Shown: positions 7,978 to 17,597, numbered from the stretch's first letter. The stretch: DNA of 64,000 nt from Paenibacillus auburnensis (GCF_927798115.1 NZ_CAKMMG010000008.1:1-64000), one strand, 5' to 3'. Notes: generated by a model not told the origin, from the letters alone. Numbers and translations: made by a program.

Positions 7978-8577
7978 ATAAAAGGACGTTCGGATGGAGA
8001 AGAAACGAAGAAACGGATTGTGCAGCAGGCTGCGCGGCTGTTTGTGCAGAAGGGGTATGCGGCTGTTACCATGAATGAGGTCTGCACTGCAGCTAAAGTA
8101 AGCAAAGGGAGCCTGTATCACCATTTTCCCAGCAAGGATGAGCTGTTTCTGTATGTGGTTGAAGACGATACGGAGCAGTGGCTCTCGGAGTGGGAAGAGA
8201 TACGAAGCAGACTCAGCGGGGTTGAAGAGCGCCTTTATGCGCTCGGTGAGCATTACGCGAATGATTTTCAGAATCCGCTGATCCGCGGACTTGAGGAATA
8301 TGCAAGGTCCCGTACCCATTCAGATGAGATTTATGAGCGGCTCTCACAGTTATACGAATCCGGGGCATCAGCCTGCCGCAATCTGCTCAAGGAAGGCATG
8401 GACTCGGGCTATTTGATTCAGAAGGATCTGGATCATTATGTGGTCATTGTCAGCGGTATGCTGGAGGGGATCGGCAGAGTCAGTGAAATTACAGCACCCT
8501 CGGAGGGACCGGCGGAGATTAAAAAGTATTACCGGGATGCCATAAGCCTGCTACTGCAGGGAATCCGTGCCAAATAG
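7978..8577 (+). CDS. TetR/AcrR-family repressor, probably of itself and the adjacent exporter
   Basis: About 199 aa. The N-terminal helix-turn-helix (TMNEVCTAAKVSKGSLYHHFPSKDELF) is typical of TetR; the C-terminal ligand domain is all helical and has no recognisable specificity. The only canonical in-frame start, GTG 8020, would cut off most of the first DNA-binding helix (TKKRIVQQAARLFVQKG). The frame stays open to a stop at 7960, and the well-placed AGAAGGGGG (7961-7969) lies 8 bases before an ATA at 7978; I give that as a tentative rare start. A one-base error joining ATG 7994 to this frame is the alternative. Identical palindromes before this gene and before the MFS gene suggest it controls both. 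Confidence 0.8.
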   Translation: MKGRSDGEETKKRIVQQAARLFVQKGYAAVTMNEVCTAAKVSKGSLYHHFPSKDELFLYVVEDDTEQWLSEWEEIRSRLSGVEERLYALGEHYANDFQNPLIRGLEEYARSRTHSDEIYERLSQLYESGASACRNLLKEGMDSGYLIQKDLDHYVVIVSGMLEGIGRVSEITAPSEGPAEIKKYYRDAISLLLQGIRAK

Positions 8578-8649
8578 GGTATTGGGAAGCGTACAGCAAG
8601 CGGTCCGTTATAACGAAAAAGTTAGATTGGTATTTTCATGTCTGTAATT

Positions 8650-8667
8650 AGACCGGATGGTCGGTCT
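8650..8667 (+). promoter_or_regulatory. TetR operator (site 2) upstream of the MFS exporter
   Basis: AGACCGGATGGTCGGTCT: perfect 6-bp arms AGACCG/CGGTCT around GATGGT, with a second nested palindrome GACC-GGAT-GGTC. It shares 17 of 18 bases, plus the preceding AATT, with site 1 at 7943-7960. It sits 113 bp before the exporter start; a weak TTAGAT-16-GTAATT promoter (8622-8649) abuts it. Confidence 0.8.
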
Positions 8668-8780
8668 TTTATTTCGGGTGAGATTTTTTTGAAGCGATAG
8701 GAATGGCATCTGGCGGATAAGCGGATATTGAACATGGGAAAATTTTTTTGCATAACTGAATGTGTTACGGAGGGAATACA

Positions 8781-9986
8781 ATGTCACTACTGTTAAGAAA
8801 CCGCGGCGCGATGCTGATGCTGATGATTAGTATATTTTTGACCTTTACCGGGATTGGACTGGTTGTTCCGATTCTGCCTACTTACATGAATGAGCTGCAT
8901 ATCGGGGGCAGTGTCGTCGGAATGCTGGTGGCTGCATTTTCGCTGACCCAGCTGATCGTCTCGCCGCTTGCAGGCAGACTGTCTGACCGGATGGGCCGTA
9001 AACGGATTATTGTCCTGGGACTGATTGTTTTTGCGTTCTCTGAGCTGGCGTTTGGGGTAGCCCATCAGCCGTGGATGCTGTTTGTGGCCCGGATGCTCGG
9101 GGGCATCGGAGCGGCGATGATTATGCCTGCAGTTATGGCTTATGTGGCGGATACCACTTCCATGGATGAACGGGCCAAAGGCATGGGACTGATTAACGCA
9201 GCCATAACTACAGGGTTTATTATCGGACCGGGAATCGGCGGCTATCTGGCCGAGTTCGGCATCCGGGTACCGTTCTTTGCGGCTGCTGTAGCGGCGGCTT
9301 TTGTAGCTATTTTAACGTTTATTTTACTGCCGGAGTCACGTGCTGCTGCGGTTCATGACCCTGCTTCTGCACAGCAAAAGAGTGAGAGTCTTGTAGCCCA
9401 ATTGCTGCGTTCTTACCGTGAACCGTATTTTATCGGACTGATTATTGTGTTCGTCATGTCCTTCGGCCTCGCGAATTATGAAACGGTGTTTGGACTGTTC
9501 GTTGATCGTAAATTCGGCTTCACACCTAAGGATATCGCATTTGTACTGACCTTTGGCTCAATTGCGGGTGCTGTAGTTCAGCTCACTGTCTTTAGCTGGA
9601 TTCTGAACCGTTTTGGTGAAAACCGGGTGATCTCTGTCTGCCTGCTGGCTTCGGGGGTGTTCATTCTGCTGACCCTGTTTGTCCATGGGTATTTTGCAAT
9701 TATGGCCGTGACGTTCATCGTGTTCCTCGCCATGGACATTCTGCGCCCGGCTGTCGGCACCCAGCTGTCCAAAATGGCCGGTGAGTCGCAGCAGGGCTTT
9801 GTGATGGGCATGAACTCTGCCTATACGAGTCTCGGCAACATTGCCGGTCCGGTTGTTGCTGGAATCCTGTTCGATCTGGACATTAATTATCCGTACGGTG
9901 CAGCTGCACTTGTGCTGGTTCTGTGCTTCCTGATGTCATTAAGCACCGGTAAGCGGATGGCCCGGCGCACTATGCAGGCGAAATAA
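8781..9986 (+). CDS. MFS drug exporter, DHA1 type (Bmr/NorA-like)
   Basis: 401 aa, about 12 predicted membrane helices. The motif-A loop GRLSDRMGRKRIIVLG between helices 2 and 3 and the antiporter motif C in helix 5 (GFIIGPGIGGYLAEFG) mark it as a proton-driven drug/H+ antiporter of the family that includes Bmr, Blt and NorA. An in-frame GTG at 8760 exists, but ATG 8781 has GGAGGG 8 bases upstream and starts at the usual point just before helix 1. Its upstream region carries the same operator as the preceding tetR gene, so induction by a substrate of the pump is likely. The substrate is not predictable. Confidence 0.9.
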   Translation: MSLLLRNRGAMLMLMISIFLTFTGIGLVVPILPTYMNELHIGGSVVGMLVAAFSLTQLIVSPLAGRLSDRMGRKRIIVLGLIVFAFSELAFGVAHQPWMLFVARMLGGIGAAMIMPAVMAYVADTTSMDERAKGMGLINAAITTGFIIGPGIGGYLAEFGIRVPFFAAAVAAAFVAILTFILLPESRAAAVHDPASAQQKSESLVAQLLRSYREPYFIGLIIVFVMSFGLANYETVFGLFVDRKFGFTPKDIAFVLTFGSIAGAVVQLTVFSWILNRFGENRVISVCLLASGVFILLTLFVHGYFAIMAVTFIVFLAMDILRPAVGTQLSKMAGESQQGFVMGMNSAYTSLGNIAGPVVAGILFDLDINYPYGAAALVLVLCFLMSLSTGKRMARRTMQAK

Positions 9987-10028
9987 CCATTTGGCCGGGT
10001 GGTGTGGTAATGCAGTATCCGGCTAACT

Positions 10029-10056
10029 TTGGTACAGCGGCAATCTGTGATACTAT
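10029..10056 (+). promoter_or_regulatory. Promoter of tex
   Basis: TTGGTA (10029-10034), 16 bp, TACTAT (10051-10056). The predicted start of transcription near 10063 gives a 45-base leader to the TTG start of tex. Confidence 0.55.
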
Positions 10057-10107
10057 TTTATATAGAGAATTTATGATCCTAGCATGTTTACGGAAAGAGG
10101 GATACTA

Positions 10108-12336
10108 TTGGCAGCAGAGAATACGAATGCCGGTAATCTGCAGGAGGATGCGGCTATCCGGCAGGAACAGGAACTGATACTCGCGGCTATTGCCAAGGAG
10201 CTGAGCATCAGCCTGAGACAGGTGCGGACGACGGTAGGGCTTTTGGATGAAGGGAACACGATTCCATTTATTGCCCGGTACCGCAAAGAAATGACCGGTG
10301 AGCTCGATGAAAACGCACTGCGTGATATTGAGGAACGGCTGGGCTACCTTCGTAATTTGGGTGACCGCAAGAAGGATGTTATCCGCAGCATTGAGGAGCA
10401 GGGCAAGCTGACACCGGAGCTGCATCAGCAGATTATGAAGGCGGTCAAGCTGCAGGAAGTAGAGGATCTGTATCGTCCGTTCAAGCAGAAGCGTAAGACA
10501 AGAGCAAGTGTGGCTAAGGAGAAAGGGCTGGAGCCGCTGGCGGATTGGGTAATGGAACAGCGCCGGCAGGGTTCTCCGCTCGAAGAGGCCGCTAAATATA
10601 TAGATGCAGACAAAGGTGTGGAGAGTGCCGAGCTGGCACTGCAGGGCGCGATGGACATTATCGCCGAGAACATTGCCGATGATCCGGCAATCCGCGCATG
10701 GGTCCGCCAGTATACGGCTAGCCAGGGGATTCTGGTCTCCGAGGCCAAGGATGCTGCGCAGGAAAGTGTATATGAGAACTATTATAGTTACCGTGAACCG
10801 GTACATAAAATGCCGCCGCACCGTATTCTCGCGATTAACCGCGGAGAACGGGAGGGTGTGCTGAAGGTTGGCATTGAGGTCGTCCCGGACAAGATTCATG
10901 CCTTCATCACGCGCAAGCTGATCAAGGGGCCGTCCCCGGTCAAGGAGCTGCTGGAAGCTGTAACGGAGGATTCCTATAAACGGCTGATTGCCCCGTCGGT
11001 AGAGCGTGAGGTGCGCGGGGAAATGACTGAGAAGGGGGAAACGCAGGCGATTTCGATCTTCTCCGGCAATCTGCGCAGCCTGCTGCTCCAGCCGCCGGTC
11101 AGAGGCCGCAACGTGCTCGGCGTGGACCCGGCTTACCGCACCGGCTGCAAGCTGGCCGTGGTGGATGACACCGGCAAGCTGCTGGAGGTGGCGGTGACCT
11201 ATCCGACGCCGCCGAACAACAAGAAGAAGGAGGCGGCGGCCAAGTTCAAGGAGCTGATTGCCAAATACGGCATCCAGCTGATCGTCATCGGCAACGGCAC
11301 CGGCTCGCGGGAGACGGAGCAGTTCACCGCCGAGGTCATCGCCGAGATCGGTGATCCGGAACTGGCGTACCTGATCGTTAACGAAGCGGGTGCCAGCGTC
11401 TATTCCGCCTCCAAGCTCGCGCAGGAGGAGTTCCCGGATCTGGATGTGGCCGAGCGCAGCGCCGCATCGATTGCCCGCCGCGTGCAGGACCCGCTGGCGG
11501 AGCTGGTGAAGATCGACCCGAAGGCGATCGGGGTCGGGCAGTACCAGCATGACGTCTCCCAGAAGCATCTGGAGGAGAGTCTTAAGGCTGTCGTGGAATC
11601 AGCCGTTAACCATGTCGGCGTTGATGTGAACACGGCTTCGCCGTCTCTGCTCTCTTATGTAGCGGGAGTCAACTCGACCATCGCCAAAAATATCGTGAAG
11701 TTCCGCGAGGAGAACGGCAAGTTCACGACCCGCAAGCAGCTGCAGAAGGTGCCGCGCCTCGGCGCGAAATCCTACGAGCAGTGCATCGGCTTCCTGCGTA
11801 TCCCCGAAGGGGATAACACGCTGGACCGGACGCCGATCCATCCGGAGTCTTATCCGGTGGTGGACCGGCTGTTCCGCGAGCTGGGGCTGGACGTTGCGAA
11901 GCTCGGCAGCAAGGAGGTCGCGGCACAGCTCGAAGCGCAGGATGCCGCCGAGCTGGCCGTGAAGCTGGATGTCGGCGTGCCTACGCTGCGCGACATCCTG
12001 GAGAGCCTGCAGCGTCCGGGCCGCGATCCGCGTGAGGAGCTCCCGCTGCCGATCTTCCGCACCGATGTGCTGAAGATCGAGGACCTGGTTCCCGGCATGG
12101 AAATGCAGGGAACCGTCCGCAACGTTATCGATTTCGGCGCCTTCGTCGACATCGGCATCAAGAACGACGGGCTGGTGCATATTTCCCAGCTCAGCGGCAG
12201 CTTCGTCAAGCATCCGATGGACGTTGTCTCCGTTGGAGACAATGTTACCGTCTGGGTGCTTGGCGTGGACCTCAAGAAAGGCCGGGTCAGCCTGACCATG
12301 CGCCAGCCGCGTGAGGTTGCCGGAAGCGTGAAATAG
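10108..12336 (+). CDS. tex: Tex-family RNA-binding transcription accessory protein
   Basis: 742 aa, the usual Tex length. In order: N-terminal helical region (RQVRTTVGLLDEGNTIPFIARYRKE motif near 45), a YqgF/RNase H-like domain near 330-450 (LGVDPAYRTGCKLAVVD), helix-hairpin-helix repeats near 495-560 (VNTASPSLLSYVAGV, LGAKSYEQCIGFLRI), and a C-terminal S1 RNA-binding domain near 655-725 (GTVRNVIDFGAFVDIGI). Tex binds nucleic acid and the transcription machinery. I chose TTG 10108, 6 bases after GGAAAGAGGG; the upstream ATG at 10084 lacks a ribosome binding site. Local GC rises in the second half. In B. subtilis the homologue lies next to cmpA and ydcK; here about 17 kb of other genes intervenes. 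Confidence 0.95.
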   Translation: MAAENTNAGNLQEDAAIRQEQELILAAIAKELSISLRQVRTTVGLLDEGNTIPFIARYRKEMTGELDENALRDIEERLGYLRNLGDRKKDVIRSIEEQGKLTPELHQQIMKAVKLQEVEDLYRPFKQKRKTRASVAKEKGLEPLADWVMEQRRQGSPLEEAAKYIDADKGVESAELALQGAMDIIAENIADDPAIRAWVRQYTASQGILVSEAKDAAQESVYENYYSYREPVHKMPPHRILAINRGEREGVLKVGIEVVPDKIHAFITRKLIKGPSPVKELLEAVTEDSYKRLIAPSVEREVRGEMTEKGETQAISIFSGNLRSLLLQPPVRGRNVLGVDPAYRTGCKLAVVDDTGKLLEVAVTYPTPPNNKKKEAAAKFKELIAKYGIQLIVIGNGTGSRETEQFTAEVIAEIGDPELAYLIVNEAGASVYSASKLAQEEFPDLDVAERSAASIARRVQDPLAELVKIDPKAIGVGQYQHDVSQKHLEESLKAVVESAVNHVGVDVNTASPSLLSYVAGVNSTIAKNIVKFREENGKFTTRKQLQKVPRLGAKSYEQCIGFLRIPEGDNTLDRTPIHPESYPVVDRLFRELGLDVAKLGSKEVAAQLEAQDAAELAVKLDVGVPTLRDILESLQRPGRDPREELPLPIFRTDVLKIEDLVPGMEMQGTVRNVIDFGAFVDIGIKNDGLVHISQLSGSFVKHPMDVVSVGDNVTVWVLGVDLKKGRVSLTMRQPREVAGSVK

Positions 12337-12401
12337 ATAGAACTGCACCGGGCAAAGGTTAAGTGTGAAGAGAAATTGAACAGCCAGAAATAGGCTGATA
12401 C

Positions 12402-12456
12402 AGAGGATGTTCCATTAGCCGGTAACGACGGCTGGGGACATCCTTTTGTTTTTTTT
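12402..12456 (+). terminator. Terminator of tex
   Basis: AGGATGTTCC pairs with GGACATCCT, with an inner AGCCG/CGGCT stem, followed by TTTTGTTTTTTTT. The rest of the 330-bp gap to the kinase gene contains no gene. Confidence 0.85.
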
Positions 12457-12667
12457 CGGTATGTCACGCTGTTAAATAATTGATCTTGAATGATAGCGGC
12501 TGTTGCTGGAGTTTTCAGTGAACGGCCGTTTTTTAATAGATCTTTCCGTCTGACCAGACCTCATTCTTTTCTGAATCCGGGTGACAAGTTCTGTTTCTAT
12601 TTGTCGATTTCTATGCTAGACTCAGATTTTATTAAAGCCCTTACATGCTAAGAAAGAGGAAGAGGCC

Positions 12668-14464
12668 ATGAAACGTTATTTCCTGGATAAGCCTATTCAG
12701 ACCAAGCTGCTGATTACCTTTTTGCCGGTAATGATTCTGTCCGTAATTGCGACAGGTACATTCTCGTACTGGTCCGCCAGCGATCAGCTCCGCAAAAACT
12801 CACTGTACTCCTTGGCGGATACGACCTATCAGACCGCATTATTTCTTAACGACAAGTTTCTGACCGTGTTTGAACAGCTCGTTAATCTGGAGGATACTAC
12901 TTCCCTTCGCAATTTGCTGTCTGTGAACGATCAGGGGGACACACCTCAGAAATTCAACGACATCATTGAGCTGCATAATCGTCTTGAAAGCGTATACCAT
13001 TCTTATAATGCCATGGTTGATTCTATATATGTCGCATTCAACAACGGACGCACTTTCAACCTGCAGCAGGAGTACGTACCCCGGAGTGTCTCCATTGACC
13101 TTCCAGCCTGGCAGAAGCGTTATAACGATTCGGATAAAGGCTACTATTGGCTAAACAGCCACAAGGATCTCATATTCGATACGGTAGAAGACAGGCGGGT
13201 ACTCAGTAGCTTCAAAATGATCGGTACTCCGACATCCACCTCAAGCGGAATTGTAATCATCAATTTGCGCGAAAGCTATTTTCTGGAAATTATGCAAAAT
13301 GTACAGATCAGTCCGAACGGCGCGTTGGCTCTAATCAGCCCGGATGGTGAGCTGTTCTCCAAAAACCTGAAAGAAAATTATGAAGTAAAGTCGGGTACGA
13401 TTGCCGAACTGCGGAAGCGCGCGGGCGGAAACGGCAGCCTCAGGGTGGACAGCGCGGCAGGCCAGAAACTGGATATAGCCTATCAGACGCTGCCGTTGAA
13501 CGGATGGGTTCTGGCGGCAATCGTCCCGGAGAAGGATATTCTTGCAGGGGCAGCGCGCATCCAGTGGATTGTACTGGCTGTCACCCTAGTGATCCTGGTG
13601 CTAGTCGCGGTGGCCGCAATGGTGGCAGCACGCAATCTGAGCAACCCGATCCGCTATTTGTCCAAGCAGGTGAAACGCTTTGAACGGGGGGATTTCAGCG
13701 TCAGCTTCGAAATAGACCAGCGCAATGAGATTGGCGTACTGGCCAGCGGGCTTACCCGGCTTGCCGATTCCGTCGAACTGCTGCTGAGCGAGGTGCGTGA
13801 GGAGCAAGAGCAGAAGCGCAAGGCCGAGATGCGGGCGCTTCAGGCGCAGATTCAGCCGCATTTTCTATACAACACGCTTGGTTCGATTAAGCATTTAATT
13901 GATTTAGAGGAGCGGGAACGCGCCTCCGTTATGGTCGGGGCGCTAACCCGGTATTTCCGCATCGGCATCAGCAAAGGCCGTGAACTCATTACAGTCGCGG
14001 AAGAGATTGAGCATGTGCGCAGTTACCTGATGATTCTAAACATCCGTTACAATCAGGATTTCGATTATACCATCGATGTGGATGAGGAGCTGCTGCCGCT
14101 GCGTATCCCGAAGCTTACCCTGCAGCCTATAGTGGAGAATGCTGTCTACCACGGGATTAAGAATAAGCGGGGCAAAGGGCTGGTTACGATTACCGGATAT
14201 ACGGACGGGGATACCGCTGTGCTGGAGACTTACGACAACGGTCAAGGTATCACGCCTGAACGGCTTGTGCAGCTGCGTACCTTACTGCAGGCAGACAGCA
14301 CGGGCGAACAGGCGCTGACCTTCGGGCTCTGGAACGCCCACCGCCGGCTTACACTGCAGTTCGGGCCAAGCTTCGGCCTTACTCTCGACAGCGGGGAAAT
14401 GAAGTTTACCCGGGTAACCGTTCGGATGCCGCGGGAGCAGAAGAAGGAGGATTATCATGATTAA
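12668..14464 (+). CDS. Sensor histidine kinase, YesM family
   Basis: 598 aa membrane sensor of the YesM type, which in Paenibacillus and Bacillus usually pairs with an AraC-type regulator and a carbohydrate ABC transporter. Helix 1 at about 15-35, an extracellular sensor region to about 295, helix 2 at about 298-318 (IQWIVLAVTLVILVLVAVAA), HAMP to about 375, then the His_kinase domain with phospho-acceptor His in QIQPHFLYNTLGSIKHL (about 397) and the ATP-binding N box LQPIVENAVYHGI. ATG 12668 follows AAGAGG. It overlaps the next gene by 8 bases, so the two are translated together. The signal is presumably an oligosaccharide or the loaded binding protein. Confidence 0.93.
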   Translation: MKRYFLDKPIQTKLLITFLPVMILSVIATGTFSYWSASDQLRKNSLYSLADTTYQTALFLNDKFLTVFEQLVNLEDTTSLRNLLSVNDQGDTPQKFNDIIELHNRLESVYHSYNAMVDSIYVAFNNGRTFNLQQEYVPRSVSIDLPAWQKRYNDSDKGYYWLNSHKDLIFDTVEDRRVLSSFKMIGTPTSTSSGIVIINLRESYFLEIMQNVQISPNGALALISPDGELFSKNLKENYEVKSGTIAELRKRAGGNGSLRVDSAAGQKLDIAYQTLPLNGWVLAAIVPEKDILAGAARIQWIVLAVTLVILVLVAVAAMVAARNLSNPIRYLSKQVKRFERGDFSVSFEIDQRNEIGVLASGLTRLADSVELLLSEVREEQEQKRKAEMRALQAQIQPHFLYNTLGSIKHLIDLEERERASVMVGALTRYFRIGISKGRELITVAEEIEHVRSYLMILNIRYNQDFDYTIDVDEELLPLRIPKLTLQPIVENAVYHGIKNKRGKGLVTITGYTDGDTAVLETYDNGQGITPERLVQLRTLLQADSTGEQALTFGLWNAHRRLTLQFGPSFGLTLDSGEMKFTRVTVRMPREQKKEDYHD

Positions 14465-15725
14465 ACTGCTTATTGTAGATGACGATATGTGGATACGGGA
14501 AGGGTTGCGGCGCAACATACGCTGGGAACAGGCCGGAATTGAGGTGGCCGGTACTGCTGCCGACGGCGAGGAAGCGCTGGAATTAATAAAAGAACTGCAT
14601 CCGGATCTGGTGCTGACCGATATTCAGATGCCGTTTCTGGATGGACTGCAGCTTGCGGAACGGATCAATGAGGAATATGCCGGGACGAAGGTCGTTTTCC
14701 TGACAGGATATGATGATTTCTCGTATGCCAAGCAGGCATTGCGGCTGCAAGCATCGGACTATATTTTGAAATATGAGGACAACGAAGTAATCCTGAATGC
14801 AGCAGCAGCAGCGGCCAGTGCCCTGCTGGCGGAGAAGAGGGAAGCCGACAAGAGCCGGAAGAGCCAGACCCTGATTCAGAACAAGTTCTTTGCAGAACTG
14901 CTGGAAGGCTGCGCTAATCCGGAATGGGCGCGGCGGGAGATGAATCACCTCGGTATCGCCGCACCGGAAGCCTGTTATCAGGTTGCGGTGATTCAGCCGG
15001 AAGATAATCGCCGCTTTGCCCGTCCGGGAGCAGGGGATAATGCAGAACTGCTGCTTTTCTCCATCCACAACATATGCTCTGAGCTGCAGTCGGAGGAGTT
15101 TCCTTATCGGTATCCCGCAGTCTATAACAACAGGGTCAACCTGCTCTTTAACCTGCCTGGCTCTGAAGAAGATGACGGAGCAGGGGAACGGTTAATGGTG
15201 CACCTGGAGGAGATCCGCAGAACACTGGAGGAATGTCTGAAGCTTGAGGTCAGCATTGGTCTGGGCGGCCGCCGGATAGGGATAGAGCACATCTCAGCTT
15301 CCTACGGCGAGGCGCTGGGCGCCGCGCAATTGAAGCCGATCATCGGCAGGGCAGGTGTTTTCGTCAGTGGAGAAATCCGCCATTCTCAGAATTCGCATCA
15401 CTCTCTGCTAAAGGAGATGGAGCAGTACATCCGGCAGCATTTTCATGAAGAGGAGCTTAACCTGACCGCCATCGCCGCCCATGTTCATATTTCTCCGGCA
15501 TATGCAAGTACGCTCTTCAAGAAATATAAAGGCATGAATTTCAGCGAATACCTCGTTCAGCTGCGTATGGACAAAGCGGCGGAACTGCTGTCCGCCACAG
15601 ATTGTAAATCCTATGAGGTGTCGGAACAGGTGGGCTACCGCAACCCCCAATACTTCAGCGTGCTGTTCAAAAAGTATTTTGGCAAATCGCCTTCCGAATA
15701 CCGCAAGGACCGGCAGCAATGTTAA
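14457..15725 (+). CDS. Response regulator with AraC-type DNA-binding domain, YesN family
   Basis: 422 aa partner of the preceding kinase. N-terminal receiver domain with acidic pocket IVDDD, phosphorylated Asp in LVLTDIQMPFLDG (about 54) and Lys in YILKYEDNE; a variable middle of about 180 residues; then two AraC helix-turn-helix motifs at the C-terminus (LNLTAIAAHVHISPAYASTL and VSEQVGYRNPQYFSVLFKK). AAGGAGG lies 6 bases before ATG 14457, inside the kinase gene. It most likely activates the transporter and GH43 genes that follow, as in other such loci; no direct target site could be recognised. Confidence 0.94.
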   Translation: MIKLLIVDDDMWIREGLRRNIRWEQAGIEVAGTAADGEEALELIKELHPDLVLTDIQMPFLDGLQLAERINEEYAGTKVVFLTGYDDFSYAKQALRLQASDYILKYEDNEVILNAAAAAASALLAEKREADKSRKSQTLIQNKFFAELLEGCANPEWARREMNHLGIAAPEACYQVAVIQPEDNRRFARPGAGDNAELLLFSIHNICSELQSEEFPYRYPAVYNNRVNLLFNLPGSEEDDGAGERLMVHLEEIRRTLEECLKLEVSIGLGGRRIGIEHISASYGEALGAAQLKPIIGRAGVFVSGEIRHSQNSHHSLLKEMEQYIRQHFHEEELNLTAIAAHVHISPAYASTLFKKYKGMNFSEYLVQLRMDKAAELLSATDCKSYEVSEQVGYRNPQYFSVLFKKYFGKSPSEYRKDRQQC

Positions 15726-15803
15726 AGAAAAGAAACAAACTTTGAAAGATCCTTTATTCAGCACGTTTCCGCCTTGATTTAAGATAAGGGTGGAGGTGCT
15801 GTT

Positions 15804-16751
15804 ATGGAATTATCCCAATCAACCGGCGGCAAGACGCTAACCGCCAAAACTAAAGCTTCACGCAAAAAAATGGGCGACCGCTGGTTTCCATACCTGTTGA
15901 TCGCGCCGACAGTTCTGCTGATTGCGGGACTTCTCGTCTTCCCGATCTTCAGGGTCTTTGATCTCAGTGTGCAAAGCTATGATTTCACCCGGCTTCAGGA
16001 AGCGGGTTATATCGGACTCGAGAACTTCCGGAATATTTTCACACAGGATGAAATGTTCTACTCTTCTTTAGGGATCACGCTGAAATGGGTGCTGATGGAG
16101 GTAATGCTGCAGCTGGTATTCGGACTCATTGTCGCACTGCTGCTGAACCAGGCGTTCCGGATGCGCGGTCTGGTCCGCTCCCTGGTACTCGTTCCCTGGG
16201 CGGTGTCAGGGGTACTGACCACCATGCTGTGGTCTCTGATGTTCAACCAGCATATCGGGATATTCAACGATATCCTGCTGAAACTGGGGCTGATTCATGA
16301 GCCGATCGCCTGGCTGGCCAATATCCATACCGTGTTTGGTTCCGTAGTTGTTGCCGAGCTGTGGCGGGGTATTCCATTCTTCGCCATTACACTTTTGGCA
16401 GCCCTGCAGACCATTCCGCATGAGGTCTATGAATCATGTGAGGTGGACGGGGCGGGGAGCGTTAAGAAGCTCTTTTTTATTACACTTCCTTACCTGAAGG
16501 AAAGTATTGTGTTCGCTACACTGCTCCGCGCCATCTGGGAGTTCAATTCAATTGATATGATCTTCACGATGACAAACGGCGGGCCAATGGACATGACCAC
16601 CACGCTGCCGATTTACATGATGAAGACTTCAATTCTTGAGGGGAACTACGGCTACGGTTCGGCGCTGGGTGTGGTCACCTTCGCATTCCTGATGATCTTT
16701 GTCATCCTGTACCTCAGACTCAACCGTTCAGGAGGGATGCAGGATGAATAG
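15804..16751 (+). CDS. Carbohydrate ABC transporter permease, MalF/UgpA type
   Basis: 315 aa with six predicted helices. The EAA loop that docks to the ATPase is seen as HEVYESCEVDGAGSVKKLFFITLP (about 209-232; the family pattern is EAA...G......I..P). The region before helix 1 is basic and cytoplasmic. ATG 15804 follows GGAGG. It forms the membrane channel with the next gene; no ATPase gene is present in the operon, so it probably shares a multi-use MsmX-type ATPase encoded elsewhere, as is common for this transporter class in Bacillota. Confidence 0.94.
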   Translation: MELSQSTGGKTLTAKTKASRKKMGDRWFPYLLIAPTVLLIAGLLVFPIFRVFDLSVQSYDFTRLQEAGYIGLENFRNIFTQDEMFYSSLGITLKWVLMEVMLQLVFGLIVALLLNQAFRMRGLVRSLVLVPWAVSGVLTTMLWSLMFNQHIGIFNDILLKLGLIHEPIAWLANIHTVFGSVVVAELWRGIPFFAITLLAALQTIPHEVYESCEVDGAGSVKKLFFITLPYLKESIVFATLLRAIWEFNSIDMIFTMTNGGPMDMTTTLPIYMMKTSILEGNYGYGSALGVVTFAFLMIFVILYLRLNRSGGMQDE

Positions 16752-17586
16752 CAAAGGGCAACGCAAAGCGCTCTCGAAGCTGCTGCTGTTTTACGTTCCG
16801 CTCACTCTTACGCTTCTGTTCGTACTGGTTCCGTTCCTGTGGGCGATTTCCACCTCCCTGAAGCGGGAGGCCGATGTGTTAAGCGGCACTGTCCGGTACA
16901 TACCGAGTCCGGCCACCTTTGAGAATTTTGTCCAGGTATGGAATGACAACAATTTTTCGCAATATTTCATGAACAGTCTGCTTGTATCGATTCTGTCTGT
17001 AATAGTAATTACAGTGCTGTCCGTAATGAACGGGTACGCGATGAGCAGGTTCAAGTTCAGGGGCAAGGGAGCGTTCATGCTGGTTCTTCTGGCTACCCAG
17101 ATGATGCCGGTCATTCTGTTCGTCATTCCGCTCTTCCTGATCTTCAAAAATCTCGGGATGATTAACACGCCATACGCGCTCATTCTGTTCTACATCGTGC
17201 TTCAGGTCCCCTTCAATACGATTCTGATGAGGGGCTTCATCTCCTCGACTCCAAAGGAAATTGATGAGGCGGCAATGGTTGATGGAGCCGGACGGTTCCG
17301 GATTATCTTCGCAATTATTATGCCGATTGTGCTGCCGGGAATTGTGGCGACGAGCGCGTTCGCCTTCATCGGGGTGTGGAATGAGTTTCTGGTCGCCTTC
17401 TCCTTCATTACGACGCCTGACCGGTTTACCATTCCGATCGGCCTCAAGTTTATGATCGGCGAATTCAGCGTTCAGTACGCTTCGCTGGCGGCCGGCAGCA
17501 TCATCGGGCTGGTTCCGCCCGTGCTGCTCTTCATGTTCATTCAGCGTTATCTGGTCGAAGGACTGGGAGGCGCGGTTAAAGGCTAG
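16744..17586 (+). CDS. Carbohydrate ABC transporter permease, MalG/AraQ type
   Basis: 280 aa second channel subunit with six helices and the EAA loop KEIDEAAMVDGAGRFRIIF (about 178-196). The start ATG 16744 has GGAGGG 7 bases upstream and lies 8 bases inside the end of the first permease gene; an in-frame longer start at 16699 would put 15 extra residues with no ribosome binding site. Together with the upstream permease and the downstream binding lipoprotein it makes an oligosaccharide importer of the CUT1 class. Confidence 0.94.
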   Translation: MNSKGQRKALSKLLLFYVPLTLTLLFVLVPFLWAISTSLKREADVLSGTVRYIPSPATFENFVQVWNDNNFSQYFMNSLLVSILSVIVITVLSVMNGYAMSRFKFRGKGAFMLVLLATQMMPVILFVIPLFLIFKNLGMINTPYALILFYIVLQVPFNTILMRGFISSTPKEIDEAAMVDGAGRFRIIFAIIMPIVLPGIVATSAFAFIGVWNEFLVAFSFITTPDRFTIPIGLKFMIGEFSVQYASLAAGSIIGLVPPVLLFMFIQRYLVEGLGGAVKG

Positions 17587-17597
17587 TGTCCGGTATC

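Noticed and set aside
10105..11568. 487-codon minus-strand frame inside tex
   Set aside because: Shadow of tex, which is full length with all domains; the minus frame has no ribosome binding site or recognisable domain.
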